A stretch of 64,000 bases of DNA, from NCBI RefSeq assembly GCF_003957745.1, contig NZ_CP020373.1, positions 124,001 to 188,000 of the forward strand, written 5' to 3'. The stretch comes from Shewanella khirikhana (GTDB taxonomy: Bacteria; Pseudomonadota; Gammaproteobacteria; Enterobacterales; Shewanellaceae). The notes under the pieces were generated by a model that did not search any database, was not told where the DNA came from, and saw nothing but the letters and a program-made list of their open reading frames with translations. Within the stretch, counting starts at the first letter, position 1. Each line of letters begins with the position of its first letter. Positions 36,606 through 45,947 of the stretch are shown piece after piece. The position numbers and the translations under genes are program-made.

Positions 36606-38780
36606 TTAGAACTTATATGAATAACCGACTGTCACCGAACGTGGTTTGCCGGAAAACACCGAGCCATGGGCACGGGTGGTCATGTAGGTTTCATCCAGCA
36701 GATTGTCCACAGTCAGGTAAACTTCCTGCTGCTTATCAATAAAGTAGCGGCCGGACAGATCAACCAGAGTCTTGGCGGCAATCAGGTCATCGGCAGCAAT
36801 CTCACCCTGACCCGCTGTGGCGCGCATATCCGAGGTATAACGGCCAGCCAGGGTCAGCTGCCACTGCTCGGCGCTGATGCCGGCACTCAGGTACAGCTGA
36901 TGCTTGGGGGTATAGCTGAACTCGTCGCCCACCTGTACTGAACCCCAGGTATCGAACTCAGAGTCGAAACTGTTTTGGAACTCGGTGCTGGTGTAGGTGT
37001 ACGCCAGCTTCACCGGGAAACTCAGAGCGCCTTCGGTGTTGAATTGGTGGCCAGCTGACAATTCCAGCCCTTTCACTACTACTTCGCCGGCGTTGTACTG
37101 GTTGTCCAGCTTGTCTTCATCACAGCCCTGGGCGGCGGTGCAGTTGCCGTGCATGTTGCTGTAATCACCGTAGAAAGCGATGGCTTCGGCATTGAAGTTG
37201 CCGTTCACAAAGCGGGCACCTGCCTCGTAGTTCCAGCTCTCTTCTTCCTGGCCCTCAGTGTTGCCAGGGGCGGCAGGGGCAAAGCCTTTTTGCACACCGG
37301 CCAGCAGCAGGGTGTTGTCGGTCAGCTGCCAGGTGGCAGACAGCGATGGCAGCAGCGCCGAGAAGCTGTTTTCCTTGAGCTTTCCTTCGCCGTTACGGCC
37401 TGGGTTGGTTTTGCCCCAGTCTTCACGCTCTACGGTCACATCTTCGTAGCGCACACCGGCGGTGAGCGTGAAGGCGCCCAGGGTGAATCTGTCCTGTACG
37501 TAGGCTGAAATGGCTTCGGCGCTGTCGATGCGGTTAGAGTCGGTACCCGGCACACCGGCCTTGGTCAGGCTCATGTGCTGATTGGCGTCCAAGCTGTAGG
37601 TGTCGGCCCACTGGAAGCGGTCCATCTCGTCCTGATGCAGGCGCAGGCCGATATCCAACTGGTGATCGCCAAGCAGCAGCCCCAGTTCGGTCTGGATCCC
37701 CTGAGACAGATAACCACGGTTGTTGGCCTTTACGCTGACATCAATCGCCCCTTCAGGGTTGGCATCGAAGGCGCTGGCGGCGTCAATGCCACCCTTGGAC
37801 AGGCTCTTGCCATCAACCTTGTCGGCTTTGTACCAGTTACGTTTGAAGTCGTTGTAATAGGCGGTAGTGGCGAGGCTGACACTGCTGCCAAAGTCGATGA
37901 TATGGCTCAGTTGCAGCTGCTTGTGTTCAGTGGTCATTTCATCTTTTTGCGAGGCCGAATAGCGGCTGAATGGCTTGGCTGCGTAGTCGGCATCGCTCAG
38001 ACCCATGTAGGTCTCGTTGGAGACTTCATCGGCGTACTTGAGTTTGAGTTCCAGACGCTGGGCATATTTGGCATCTTTAACGCTGTCGATGGCCACTTTG
38101 GCCAGCAGATCGTTTTTCACAAAACCTGTGTCACCGCCAACGCCGTTGATGTCGCGAAAACCTTCGGCCTGATAGCGGTACACTTCGGTCACGGCACCAA
38201 TGCGTTCGCCCTGACCACCGGCGTGGGCGTGCAGCTTGCCGTAACCGTCCTGACCCAGGGCGACATCGAGCGCGCCAGCCAGTTCGGCATCAGGAATTTG
38301 GCGAGAAACCATGTTAACCACGCCGCCGGTGGTACGTGGGCCGTATTTCACGGTAGAAGAGCCTTTGAGCACTTCAATCTGCTGCATGCGACCAGAGGTT
38401 GGGAAGTAATAGGCCGCTGGTGAAGCATAAGGCGCCGGTGCTGCCAGCACGCCATCTTCCATCACGGTGATTTTTTCTGAGCGGTTCTGACCCGTGCCGC
38501 GCATGCCAAGATTGGGGCGCAGACCATAGCCTTCTTCTTCCTGAATATAGACACCGGGCACCGAGGCCAGGGTGCGCATGATGTCGGAATACTTGAAGGT
38601 ATCCAGCTCTTCCTGGCTCAGCTGATGGGCGCTGCCTGGCACTGTGTTGATGGGGTTCTTTTTACCGAAAATGCTGATCTGCTCGATGTCGGCATTGGCG
38701 GTTGCAGTGGCGGCAAAGCTTGCCAGCAGGGCGCTGGTCAGCAGGCTCAGCTTGATGGCTGGCTTGGCGATGGTGGTCAT
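36606..38780 (-). CDS. TonB-dependent outer-membrane receptor (FecA-like)
   Basis: 724 residues. A signal peptide is followed by the plug domain ('DIMRTLASVPGVYIQEEEGYGLRPNLGMRG', 'VLKGSSTVKYGPRTTGGVVNMVS') and a barrel ending 'KPRSVTVGYSYKF'. The style is that of the FecA/ferric-siderophore group, but the exact ligand cannot be told. A good Fur box lies just upstream (38798-38816), so iron repression is very likely. The AAGGGAG ribosome binding site is strong. Confidence 0.93.
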   Translation of the reverse strand: MTTIAKPAIKLSLLTSALLASFAATATANADIEQISIFGKKNPINTVPGSAHQLSQEELDTFKYSDIMRTLASVPGVYIQEEEGYGLRPNLGMRGTGQNRSEKITVMEDGVLAAPAPYASPAAYYFPTSGRMQQIEVLKGSSTVKYGPRTTGGVVNMVSRQIPDAELAGALDVALGQDGYGKLHAHAGGQGERIGAVTEVYRYQAEGFRDINGVGGDTGFVKNDLLAKVAIDSVKDAKYAQRLELKLKYADEVSNETYMGLSDADYAAKPFSRYSASQKDEMTTEHKQLQLSHIIDFGSSVSLATTAYYNDFKRNWYKADKVDGKSLSKGGIDAASAFDANPEGAIDVSVKANNRGYLSQGIQTELGLLLGDHQLDIGLRLHQDEMDRFQWADTYSLDANQHMSLTKAGVPGTDSNRIDSAEAISAYVQDRFTLGAFTLTAGVRYEDVTVEREDWGKTNPGRNGEGKLKENSFSALLPSLSATWQLTDNTLLLAGVQKGFAPAAPGNTEGQEEESWNYEAGARFVNGNFNAEAIAFYGDYSNMHGNCTAAQGCDEDKLDNQYNAGEVVVKGLELSAGHQFNTEGALSFPVKLAYTYTSTEFQNSFDSEFDTWGSVQVGDEFSYTPKHQLYLSAGISAEQWQLTLAGRYTSDMRATAGQGEIAADDLIAAKTLVDLSGRYFIDKQQEVYLTVDNLLDETYMTTRAHGSVFSGKPRSVTVGYSYKF

Positions 38781-38797
38781 GGTTTCTCCCTTTTGTC

Positions 38798-38816
38798 GAT
38801 AATGACAATAGTTATC
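38798..38816. promoter_or_regulatory. Fur box of the TonB-receptor gene
   Basis: GATAATGACAATAGTTATC matches 16 of 19 bases of the consensus GATAATGATAATCATTATC and lies about 18-36 bases upstream of the start codon. Confidence 0.85.
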
Positions 38817-39041
38817 ATTTGTGTTTTGAGGTTAGGGAGTAGTGCTTAAGACTAGCTTAATTTCCGATTTCTTTACCTTTGTAATAAAAAGGTAAAACCT
38901 TGCTGGCAAAGCCTTTTATCTCGCCGCTATCGCAGGTGTTGCTTACTGGTGCAAGTCATCGGGTGAGTTAATTGTCATAATTGAGGTAGACTGCTTGGCC
39001 TAAAAAAACGACACAACAAGATTTCAGGTGTATCACAGCCT

Positions 39042-39743
39042 ATGTTTCTCGAGCCTTTTTTTACTCAAACTGATGAAACTGTAACGATTTCTCCTTTCCA
39101 GGCCAGCGAGTTTGCCAAGCGGGTCGCAGAAGATTTCAACCCTATTCACGACGAAAGTGCCAAGCGCTTTTGTGTGCCCGGCGACCTTTTGTTTGCGCTG
39201 GTTCTGAGCCACTATGGCCTCAGCCAGAAAATGCAATTCAAGTTCGAAGGCATGGTGGGCGAGGGCGTGAGCCTGAACTTCCCGGCCGAGGTGGGCGACA
39301 GCTTCCCTATCTGCGACAGCCGCGATAAGACCTACCTCAGTGTCAGCCGCCAGGGCGATGTGAGCCGCTGCGAGACCCAAATCGAGTCTTTCGTGCGCAG
39401 CTACGTGTCTTTCTCCGGGCTTAACTTTATTCACGTGCTGGTGCCCATGATGCGTGAGCACGGGGTCATGATTAACCCCGACCGTCCACTGGTTATCTAC
39501 GAGAGCATGGCGTTCGATCTCACTACCCTGGATTTTGATCAGGTAGCACTCGAGCTCAGTGATGCCCGCCTCAGCGTGGATGGCAAGCGTGGTGACGTGA
39601 CGCTGGAATTTGCTCTTATCAGCGACGGCAAGCAGGTTGGCACCGGCGTTAAGACCCTGGTAATGAGTGGCCTGCGTCAGCTAGATGAAGCTGCCCTCGA
39701 TGGCATGGCACAGTTCTACGAAGAGCGCCGCGCCACCCTGTAA
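39042..39743 (+). CDS. DUF3581 family protein with a MaoC-like motif
   Basis: 233 residues, cytoplasmic. Residues 30-50 read 'EDFNPIHDESAKRFCVPGDLLFA', close to the catalytic signature of MaoC/(R)-hydratase hot-dog proteins (D-x-N-P-x-H-x-D), which suggests a thioester-handling fold. The family as a whole is uncharacterised as far as I know. It is monocistronic, about 235 bases upstream of the SMC-like operon. Confidence 0.75.
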   Translation: MFLEPFFTQTDETVTISPFQASEFAKRVAEDFNPIHDESAKRFCVPGDLLFALVLSHYGLSQKMQFKFEGMVGEGVSLNFPAEVGDSFPICDSRDKTYLSVSRQGDVSRCETQIESFVRSYVSFSGLNFIHVLVPMMREHGVMINPDRPLVIYESMAFDLTTLDFDQVALELSDARLSVDGKRGDVTLEFALISDGKQVGTGVKTLVMSGLRQLDEAALDGMAQFYEERRATL

Positions 39744-39978
39744 CGCACAGCTTGGCTTAAATTCCCGCCAAACAGCTCACAAAGCCTGATATGGCGCCGC
39801 TTCAAGGCCCCGTGTGATTGCCATCCACGGGGCTTTCCTTTACCTTAATAATCCTTTCCCGTGTGTGTTCGCTCCGCTCAGGTGTTTACCTCTAAACACG
39901 TGTATTCCATCCATGGGCCTTGGTCGTGATCCCGACCTCTTGCCGCCAGATTGCGGCCGCTTTGCTTTAAGGATAAAG

Positions 39979-42900
39979 ATGTCTAGCTTGCAACGAATCG
40001 TGCTTATCGACACCCACCTGCCTGGGGTGGTCGAGCTGGCCCTCGACGGCCATACCAATATCTGTGGTACCAATGCCTCGGGCAAGACCACACTGCAGCG
40101 ACTGGTGCCGGTGTTTTATGGCGAATACCCAAGCCGGGTGGTGCCCTCCACCCGTGACAGTTTTGAGCGCTGGTACCTGCCCCACGACAGCAGCTATATC
40201 ATTTACGAATATCGCCGTGGCGATGGCATGCTGTATCAGGCGGTATTAAGCTCCAACGGCGATGGCAAGGGCATCAGTTACCGCTTTATCGCCAAGGGCT
40301 TCGAGCTGGACGATTATGTTAAGGCCCGTAACGGTGATGCCCTGGTGTGCCACACCGCCGCCGAGCTTGGCCGCGAAATGAAGCGTGCCGGCATTGCCCA
40401 CACCAATCTGCTCAATACCCGCGAATACCGCGCCATTATTCAAAACGATCGCACTCTTTTGTCGAGCGGCACCAACAGGGTTGAGCTCAGAAGCTATGCC
40501 CGTCAGTTTGCCCTGTGCGACGCCGAGCACACCCTAAGGCACATCGAAAAACTCGCCAAAGCGGTGCACTCCAAAGAAGGCAAGATGGAAACTGTGAAGT
40601 CCATGATTGCCGCCATTCTGGAAGAAGACGGGGTAAATCCGCCTACTTCGCGCATCAATCCGCAGCAGGTGGAAAACTGGATCCGCGAGTGCCAACTTAT
40701 TGCCGGATTTGAAGAAATTCGTCCCGAGTTCGACAAGCTGGAGCAGGAGTTCAATCAGCTGCTGTCTGCCGAGCTGCGTCTGGCCGGGCTGCACAAGGGC
40801 TATAAGGATGACGAAGTGCTGGAGGCCGAGCGCCTGGAGCGCTGTCAGACCGCCTCCAAGGAATGCAACTTCCGTCTGCGCCAGCTCGATGACGAGTGGA
40901 AGGAAAAGCGCGACGAGCTGAACCAGGAAATCTCCGCCGCCCGTGGTGATGTCAGCAAGTTCGAGCACGAACTTGAGGTGATTGAAGATCAGCACGGCGC
41001 CTTCCTCGATGCCGATATCGAAACCGCCAAGGGTGACCTCGAGCAGCTGCCGCTGTGGCGCACCGACCTTGAAAACTTAAGCGAGCGCCATAAGCTGCTC
41101 ACCGACAAACACCAGGACGTAGAGGCCGCCTATAACGCCCGCCGCTCCAAGATTGTTGAGCAGCTAAACCGCGATCTGGAAGTGCTGGATCAGGATCTGG
41201 ATAAGCAGCGCGACGCCCGTGAGCGTCAGGCCGCGGCTGCCCGCAGCGATCTTGAGAAACTCGAGCAGTTCTGGCGCGATCAGCTGGAAGCGGGCAAGAA
41301 TCGTTTCCGCGAAGAGGAATATGAGCTGAAGCTCGCCGCCTCTGAAGAAAAGCTGCGCCAGGATGCGGTGACCTACACCGAAGAGGAAAAGCTCAATCTG
41401 GCGGTGTTCGATGAGCGCATCGAACGTGCCGATGAAGAGCAGGAAGCCAGCAACGCCAATGTGGAGCGTCTGGCGCTGGAAGAGCGTCGTCTGCGCTCCC
41501 GCCGCGATCAGGCCAGCGAAGCCCTGCGCCTCGCCAGCATCCGTGTCAGCGAGCGCCAGAATGCTCTGGACGAGCTCAAGACCATGCTCTTTCCTCAGTC
41601 GCACACCCTGCTGGAGTTTCTGCGTAAAGAAGCCCCCGGCTGGGAAGAGCACCTGGGTAAGGTGATTGCCCCGGAGCTGTTGCACCGCACCGATCTGCAT
41701 CCCTTTAACGCCAACAGCGGCGCCGATGGCAATAGCCTGTTCGGCATAGGGCTGGACTTAAAGGCGCTGGATATTCCCGAGTATGCCCAGAGCGAGCAGG
41801 AGCTAAGAAGCCGTCTTGCCAAGGCAGAAGAAGCCCTAGGCAGTGCCCGCGAAGTGCAGGAAGCCGCCGAAGAGCAGCTGGTGACAATCAACGGCGAGCT
41901 GGAAAAGCTCTCCCGCGAACTCACCTTTGCCCGCACCGCCTTTAAAAACGCCCGCGAAGACCTGCGCCGTTTGTTTGATGAAAAGCGCGCCGAGCAGGAC
42001 AGGGTCAACAAGGCGCTGGCCGAGCGTAAGCAGTTGGCCGGTAAGCGTTTGGTGACCATTGAGCATCAGCTTAAGCAGCTTGGCCGCGACCATCAGGACT
42101 GGCTGGAGGAGACCAAAGAAGAGTCCCTCGAAGCGCGGATGGAAAAGAATGCCTACTGGCAGGAAGTGGTGGGCGCACTGGATGCCCAGATTGCTTCGGT
42201 CAAGACGGGTATCGAGAGCCGCCGCGCCAACGCCAAGGCCGAAACCAAGGCCTGTGAGCAGTGGTACAAAAACGAGCTTAAGTCCCGTGGTGTGGACGAA
42301 GACAAGATTGTGGGTCTCAAGGCCGATATCCGCACTCTCGAGCGCCGGATTGCCGATGCAGAAGGCCGCCGCGCCGACGTACTGCGCTACGAAGACTGGT
42401 ATCAGCATACCTGGCTTAGCCGCAAGCCACGGCTCGCCGAAGAGTTGGCCAAGGTGCGCCGCGCCCAGTCGGAGCTGGAGCAGCAGCTCGCCCGTTTCTC
42501 AAGCGAGGTGAAAACCCAGCGCAGTGAACTGGAGTCGGGCCGCAAGGCCTCCGATGCCGCCCAGGTGGAAGCCTCGGAAAACCTCACCAAGCTGCGCTCA
42601 CTGCTGCGTAAACTTGCCGACCTTAAGCTGGCGCCCACCGACGATGAGGCCCAGGGCAGTATTGGCGAGCGACTGCGTCAGGGTGAAGAGTTGCTGCTCA
42701 AACGCGACTATTTGGTGGGCTCGGTGAAGCAATATGTAGAGCACTTCGATACCGTGATTGCCGCCAAGTCGGGCTCTGGCCTTGCCGAAACCTGGGAGCG
42801 TGCCCGGGAAGAGGCCACCTCCATTAACGACAAGGGCATCCGTATTCTGGATTACCGCAAGCTGGTGCCAAGTCTGGAGCAGCTTTTGAACGTGATGGTG

Positions 42901-43659
42901 CCCCAATCGATTATGGCGCTGCGGGAGCAGGGCCGGATCTTCGGGGTGGATCTCACCGCCTTCTACGACGTGCTGGCCGATATCGACCGCCGTATTGCTT
43001 CTCAAAGCGCCCGCATCACCCGCGAGGTGGGCGAAGAGCTCTTCCTCGATGGGGTGTCTGAATCTGCGGTACGTATTCGCTCGCGGATCAGCGAGCTTGA
43101 GTTCTGGCCTGAGCTGGAAGTGTTTGTGGCTGCGTTCCGCCGCTGGAAGAGCGATGGCTTTGCCGGTCTGCCGGACGAGCATTACACCAACAGTATGCGC
43201 CGGGCGCTGGATATCATCGGCAAGGCGGCGCTCAGTGGCGGTATCGCCAAGCTGCTGGAAATCGAGCTGCGCCTGCGTGAAGGTAACTCGGATCTGATTA
43301 TTCGCACCGACCGTCAGCTGAATGAATCTTCGAGCCACGGTATGGCATACCTGATTTTGTGTAAGTTCCTGCTGGCCTTTACCCGTCTGCTGCGGGGCTC
43401 GGCCCAGGTGACAGTGCACTGGCCCATCGACGAGCTGGGTACCCTGCACCACAACAACGTGAAGAAGATTTTCGATGCCTGCGAGAACAACAATATCTCG
43501 GTGCTGGGGGCCTTCCCGAACCCCGAGTCTGAGGTGCTGAGTCTGTTCAAAAACCGCTATATCATCAACAAGCAAACCCGCAAGCTGCAGGTGGTGAAGC
43601 CAAAGAGCAACCCCATCGCCGATAAGCTGGCCAGCCGTATTTCCAGGGAGGCGGTGTAA
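39979..43659 (+). CDS. SMC-like coiled-coil ATPase (DUF3584), candidate MksB/JetC-type subunit
   Basis: 1226 residues from ATG 39979, chosen for its AAGGA ribosome binding site; the open frame extends further upstream. Walker A is GTNASGKT (30-37), and the family's 'YLP' motif is in 'DSFERWYLPHD'. Long coiled coils (about 220-530 and 600-980) are separated by a globular, hinge-like stretch ('LFGIGLDLKALD'). At the C-terminus 'LNESSSHGMAYL' stands where SMC proteins carry their signature, followed by Walker B 'VHWPIDELG' (D1151, E1152). These traits fit DUF3584 SMC-like ATPases. It is first in a tightly packed three-gene operon. Confidence 0.85.
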   Translation: MSSLQRIVLIDTHLPGVVELALDGHTNICGTNASGKTTLQRLVPVFYGEYPSRVVPSTRDSFERWYLPHDSSYIIYEYRRGDGMLYQAVLSSNGDGKGISYRFIAKGFELDDYVKARNGDALVCHTAAELGREMKRAGIAHTNLLNTREYRAIIQNDRTLLSSGTNRVELRSYARQFALCDAEHTLRHIEKLAKAVHSKEGKMETVKSMIAAILEEDGVNPPTSRINPQQVENWIRECQLIAGFEEIRPEFDKLEQEFNQLLSAELRLAGLHKGYKDDEVLEAERLERCQTASKECNFRLRQLDDEWKEKRDELNQEISAARGDVSKFEHELEVIEDQHGAFLDADIETAKGDLEQLPLWRTDLENLSERHKLLTDKHQDVEAAYNARRSKIVEQLNRDLEVLDQDLDKQRDARERQAAAARSDLEKLEQFWRDQLEAGKNRFREEEYELKLAASEEKLRQDAVTYTEEEKLNLAVFDERIERADEEQEASNANVERLALEERRLRSRRDQASEALRLASIRVSERQNALDELKTMLFPQSHTLLEFLRKEAPGWEEHLGKVIAPELLHRTDLHPFNANSGADGNSLFGIGLDLKALDIPEYAQSEQELRSRLAKAEEALGSAREVQEAAEEQLVTINGELEKLSRELTFARTAFKNAREDLRRLFDEKRAEQDRVNKALAERKQLAGKRLVTIEHQLKQLGRDHQDWLEETKEESLEARMEKNAYWQEVVGALDAQIASVKTGIESRRANAKAETKACEQWYKNELKSRGVDEDKIVGLKADIRTLERRIADAEGRRADVLRYEDWYQHTWLSRKPRLAEELAKVRRAQSELEQQLARFSSEVKTQRSELESGRKASDAAQVEASENLTKLRSLLRKLADLKLAPTDDEAQGSIGERLRQGEELLLKRDYLVGSVKQYVEHFDTVIAAKSGSGLAETWERAREEATSINDKGIRILDYRKLVPSLEQLLNVMVPQSIMALREQGRIFGVDLTAFYDVLADIDRRIASQSARITREVGEELFLDGVSESAVRIRSRISELEFWPELEVFVAAFRRWKSDGFAGLPDEHYTNSMRRALDIIGKAALSGGIAKLLEIELRLREGNSDLIIRTDRQLNESSSHGMAYLILCKFLLAFTRLLRGSAQVTVHWPIDELGTLHHNNVKKIFDACENNNISVLGAFPNPESEVLSLFKNRYIINKQTRKLQVVKPKSNPIADKLASRISREAV

Positions 43660-44324
43660 TGTCTGACGCAAACTTTTCAGGAACTGGTACAGGCTTAGTG
43701 GGTCATGGTGCCCTGATCGAACGGCTTTTGCGGGGCGAGTTTATCTGCCGTGTGACTGATGAAGACGGCTGGCGTGCACTCAAGTCGCCTGCAGTGCGCG
43801 AGCGTATCGAAACCTACCTCAATCAAATCAACCGTACCGTTGCCAGCGCCGGCGAAGGTGAAGTGTTTTTCTGCGGTTATGCCCAGCTGGGTGATGCTGA
43901 GCGCAAGGTGATTTCCAGCCAGTTTAAAGACATCTGCCAGGCGCTGATTCCGCTGGTGGAATGGCTGGTGTTGGTGCAGGAAGCCTCCGGCCAGGATGCG
44001 CCCCTTACCGAAGGCGCGCCAGTGCGTTTGACCGAACTTCAGGGCCGTATCGAAGAAACCCCGGCGTTTCGCGAGCAGCTTGGCAAACTCAGCCAGTACC
44101 GGCTGTTCGGCTCCACTTCAAGCAACGTCGATGCCCAGCTTAAGTTGGTGTTCAAGCGTCTGGTGGAGCTTGGCTTCCTGACCCGCCCCAACGTGGAAAA
44201 ACAAATCTACATCGCCACCGGTAAGCTTGATTATCTCTATGAAGTGATTCGTTTTATCGATGAAACCGAAGGGCTGAACCTGGAGGCGCAGGCCGAAACC
44301 GCCACCCAGAGGGAGCTGATATGA
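43659..44324 (+). CDS. Small subunit of the SMC-like operon (MksE/JetB-like by context)
   Basis: 221 residues, no signal or membrane helix. The ATG at 43659 overlaps the stop of the ATPase gene by one base. Sequence such as 'LIERLLRGEFICRVTDEDGW' at the N-terminus and 'QLKLVFKRLVELGFL' near the end has the small helical, winged-helix look of MksE/kite-type subunits of condensin-like complexes. The assignment rests on size, position and this resemblance, not on a domain search. Confidence 0.6.
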   Translation: MSDANFSGTGTGLVGHGALIERLLRGEFICRVTDEDGWRALKSPAVRERIETYLNQINRTVASAGEGEVFFCGYAQLGDAERKVISSQFKDICQALIPLVEWLVLVQEASGQDAPLTEGAPVRLTELQGRIEETPAFREQLGKLSQYRLFGSTSSNVDAQLKLVFKRLVELGFLTRPNVEKQIYIATGKLDYLYEVIRFIDETEGLNLEAQAETATQRELI

Positions 44325-45541
44325 GCAGCAACCTGCACCAGTCCGGGGTGCGGCTGCTGAGGATGCTTGGCCGTCACGCCGAGACAGTGATGGATGTGTA
44401 CCTGAGCGGCGCCGTGGACGAGGCCAACGCCGATGCAGGTGTGCTGAAAAAGCTCACCGAGGCGGGCATTCTGTGGCGCCCCGAGGAAGATGAGGGCCTA
44501 AGGCTTACCCGCAGCGTGCGGGCACTGCTCGAAGAGGGCCTTAAAGATGAGCGCAATCGCCAGATCAATGCCAACGTAGGCTCGGCGCTTGCCACCATCA
44601 AGACCCTGGCCGACCACTACAAGGAGGCGCGCAGCCACTCGGACTACAGCGCCGCCGAGGCGTATCTGGCCGATCTCAGTGAGCATGTGTACGCCTTTAC
44701 CGAGAACCTGCGCTACTCAATTCGGGTGCTGTGGGGGCGGATTAACAACGAATTCGGTTATGTCGGTACCATCAGCGCTAAAATCCGCGAGAACGAACTG
44801 GCTCAGAGCCAGGTGTCTGAGCTCTTAAATGGCCTGGAGCTGTTTCAGTTCAGCGAACTTGGGGAGATCGCCTCTGATATCCGTGAGCTTCGAAAGCTGC
44901 TGGTGACTACCCTGCAGGAGACCCTGAGTGACTGTACTCAGGAGCTCAGCGTGGTGCAGGCAAGGCTTTTGGAGTTGCTTGGCCGCTTCCGGCAAATTCA
45001 GGGTCGTACCAGGCTGCTCAAGGGCTGGCTTTTGTACACAGATATGCACCCTGACTACGAGCCCATGGAGCATGTGGCTCACCGCAAGGTGCCCATGCTG
45101 TTTAACCGCGCCGAGGCCATGCTGACCGATGCCCACGTGGATGTGCATAACCAGAGCCAGGAGCAGGAGCTGATGGAGATGGTGGCGCGCATCAAGTCCA
45201 TCAGTCGCCTCGATCTGAAGCCTGCTGCCAAGGCGGCAGAAACCAGCGTGGTGCTGAGTGCGGCGGAAGACTTCGATATTCCGGAAAACCCGCTCAAGCA
45301 GGATGTAGAAGACTACTTTGTGGCGGTCATCGATTCGGGCAAGCGCCAGTCTGCGCTGGAATATCTGCAGGAAAAAGCCTTGCCATGGGATTCAGAAAGC
45401 TGGATTTATCAGGTGATTGGCGGCTTTGAGGGCCTGAGCGAAGAGCATAAGTCCTTCTTCGAACTGGAGCCTTTGGGTGAGCCTCATCCTGTGTATACCG
45501 GCAACTTTATTATCCGCGACGTGGAGCTGTGGCTCAGTTAA
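44321..45541 (+). CDS. Third subunit of the SMC-like operon (MksF/JetA-like kleisin by context)
   Basis: 406 residues, mostly helical, overlapping the previous gene by four bases (ATGA). It begins with a winged-helix-like region ('VLKKLTEAGILWRPEEDEGLRLT') and has long helices in the middle ('SELGEIASDIRELRKLLVTTLQETL'), then an acidic C-terminal part. This is the pattern of an MksF/MukF-type kleisin, but the link is by operon context and secondary structure only. A terminator follows directly, so the operon ends here with no fourth (JetD-like) gene. Confidence 0.6.
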   Translation: MSSNLHQSGVRLLRMLGRHAETVMDVYLSGAVDEANADAGVLKKLTEAGILWRPEEDEGLRLTRSVRALLEEGLKDERNRQINANVGSALATIKTLADHYKEARSHSDYSAAEAYLADLSEHVYAFTENLRYSIRVLWGRINNEFGYVGTISAKIRENELAQSQVSELLNGLELFQFSELGEIASDIRELRKLLVTTLQETLSDCTQELSVVQARLLELLGRFRQIQGRTRLLKGWLLYTDMHPDYEPMEHVAHRKVPMLFNRAEAMLTDAHVDVHNQSQEQELMEMVARIKSISRLDLKPAAKAAETSVVLSAAEDFDIPENPLKQDVEDYFVAVIDSGKRQSALEYLQEKALPWDSESWIYQVIGGFEGLSEEHKSFFELEPLGEPHPVYTGNFIIRDVELWLS

Positions 45542-45556
45542 TCCCCTTGTCTTGCC

Positions 45557-45581
45557 AAGGCCACCTCAGTGTGGCCTTTTT
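45557..45581 (+). terminator. Terminator of the SMC-like operon
   Basis: Perfect repeat AAGGCCAC-CTCAGT-GTGGCCTT followed by T tract, 16 bases after the stop. Confidence 0.9.
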
Positions 45582-45938
45582 ATTGGCTGCAACATGGCGT
45601 GCCGGGCTGGCTGTGGCGGTAGATGTAGAGAATTACTGAGTAAGGTGGGTTTTGGCTGGTGATATTGACTGCATGGCTTGGTGTTTTTGGTTTTATCTGC
45701 TGGCTGTTTTTAAGTGGTTGTTTTGGAAGTGTTTGCCATTGGTAACATTGGCTGCGTCTGTGTAAAGGCAGAAATTTCTGCTTTTGAGTGATAGCTGTTA
45801 AATTTCAGCTGGTTATGTTCTACTTGTTATAGGGTTGCAGGATTGTGTCCATACATTTTCGTTGAAATTGCCGCTGGCATGTTTCACTATCCGGGAGCGA
45901 ACGGGGCAGCAGACCCCAGACACAATAACAACACAGGC
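45582..45938. other. Intergenic region upstream of the symporter gene
   Basis: About 360 bases without a convincing reading frame. Bases 45590-45760 are strikingly G/T-rich on the plus strand (repeats of TGG, TTTT and GTGTTT). The rest should hold the symporter promoter. I see no clear regulator palindrome. Confidence 0.5.
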
Positions 45939-45947
45939 ATGCAATCT

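Noticed and set aside
39814..39978. Longer N-terminus for the SMC-like ATPase
   Set aside because: The ATPase domain starts directly after the ATG at 39979, which has AAGGA at proper spacing; the extension looks like untranslated leader.
40534..43671. Long open frames on the opposite strand of the SMC-like gene
   Set aside because: They follow the codon bias of the real gene in antisense and have no ribosome binding sites or protein features.
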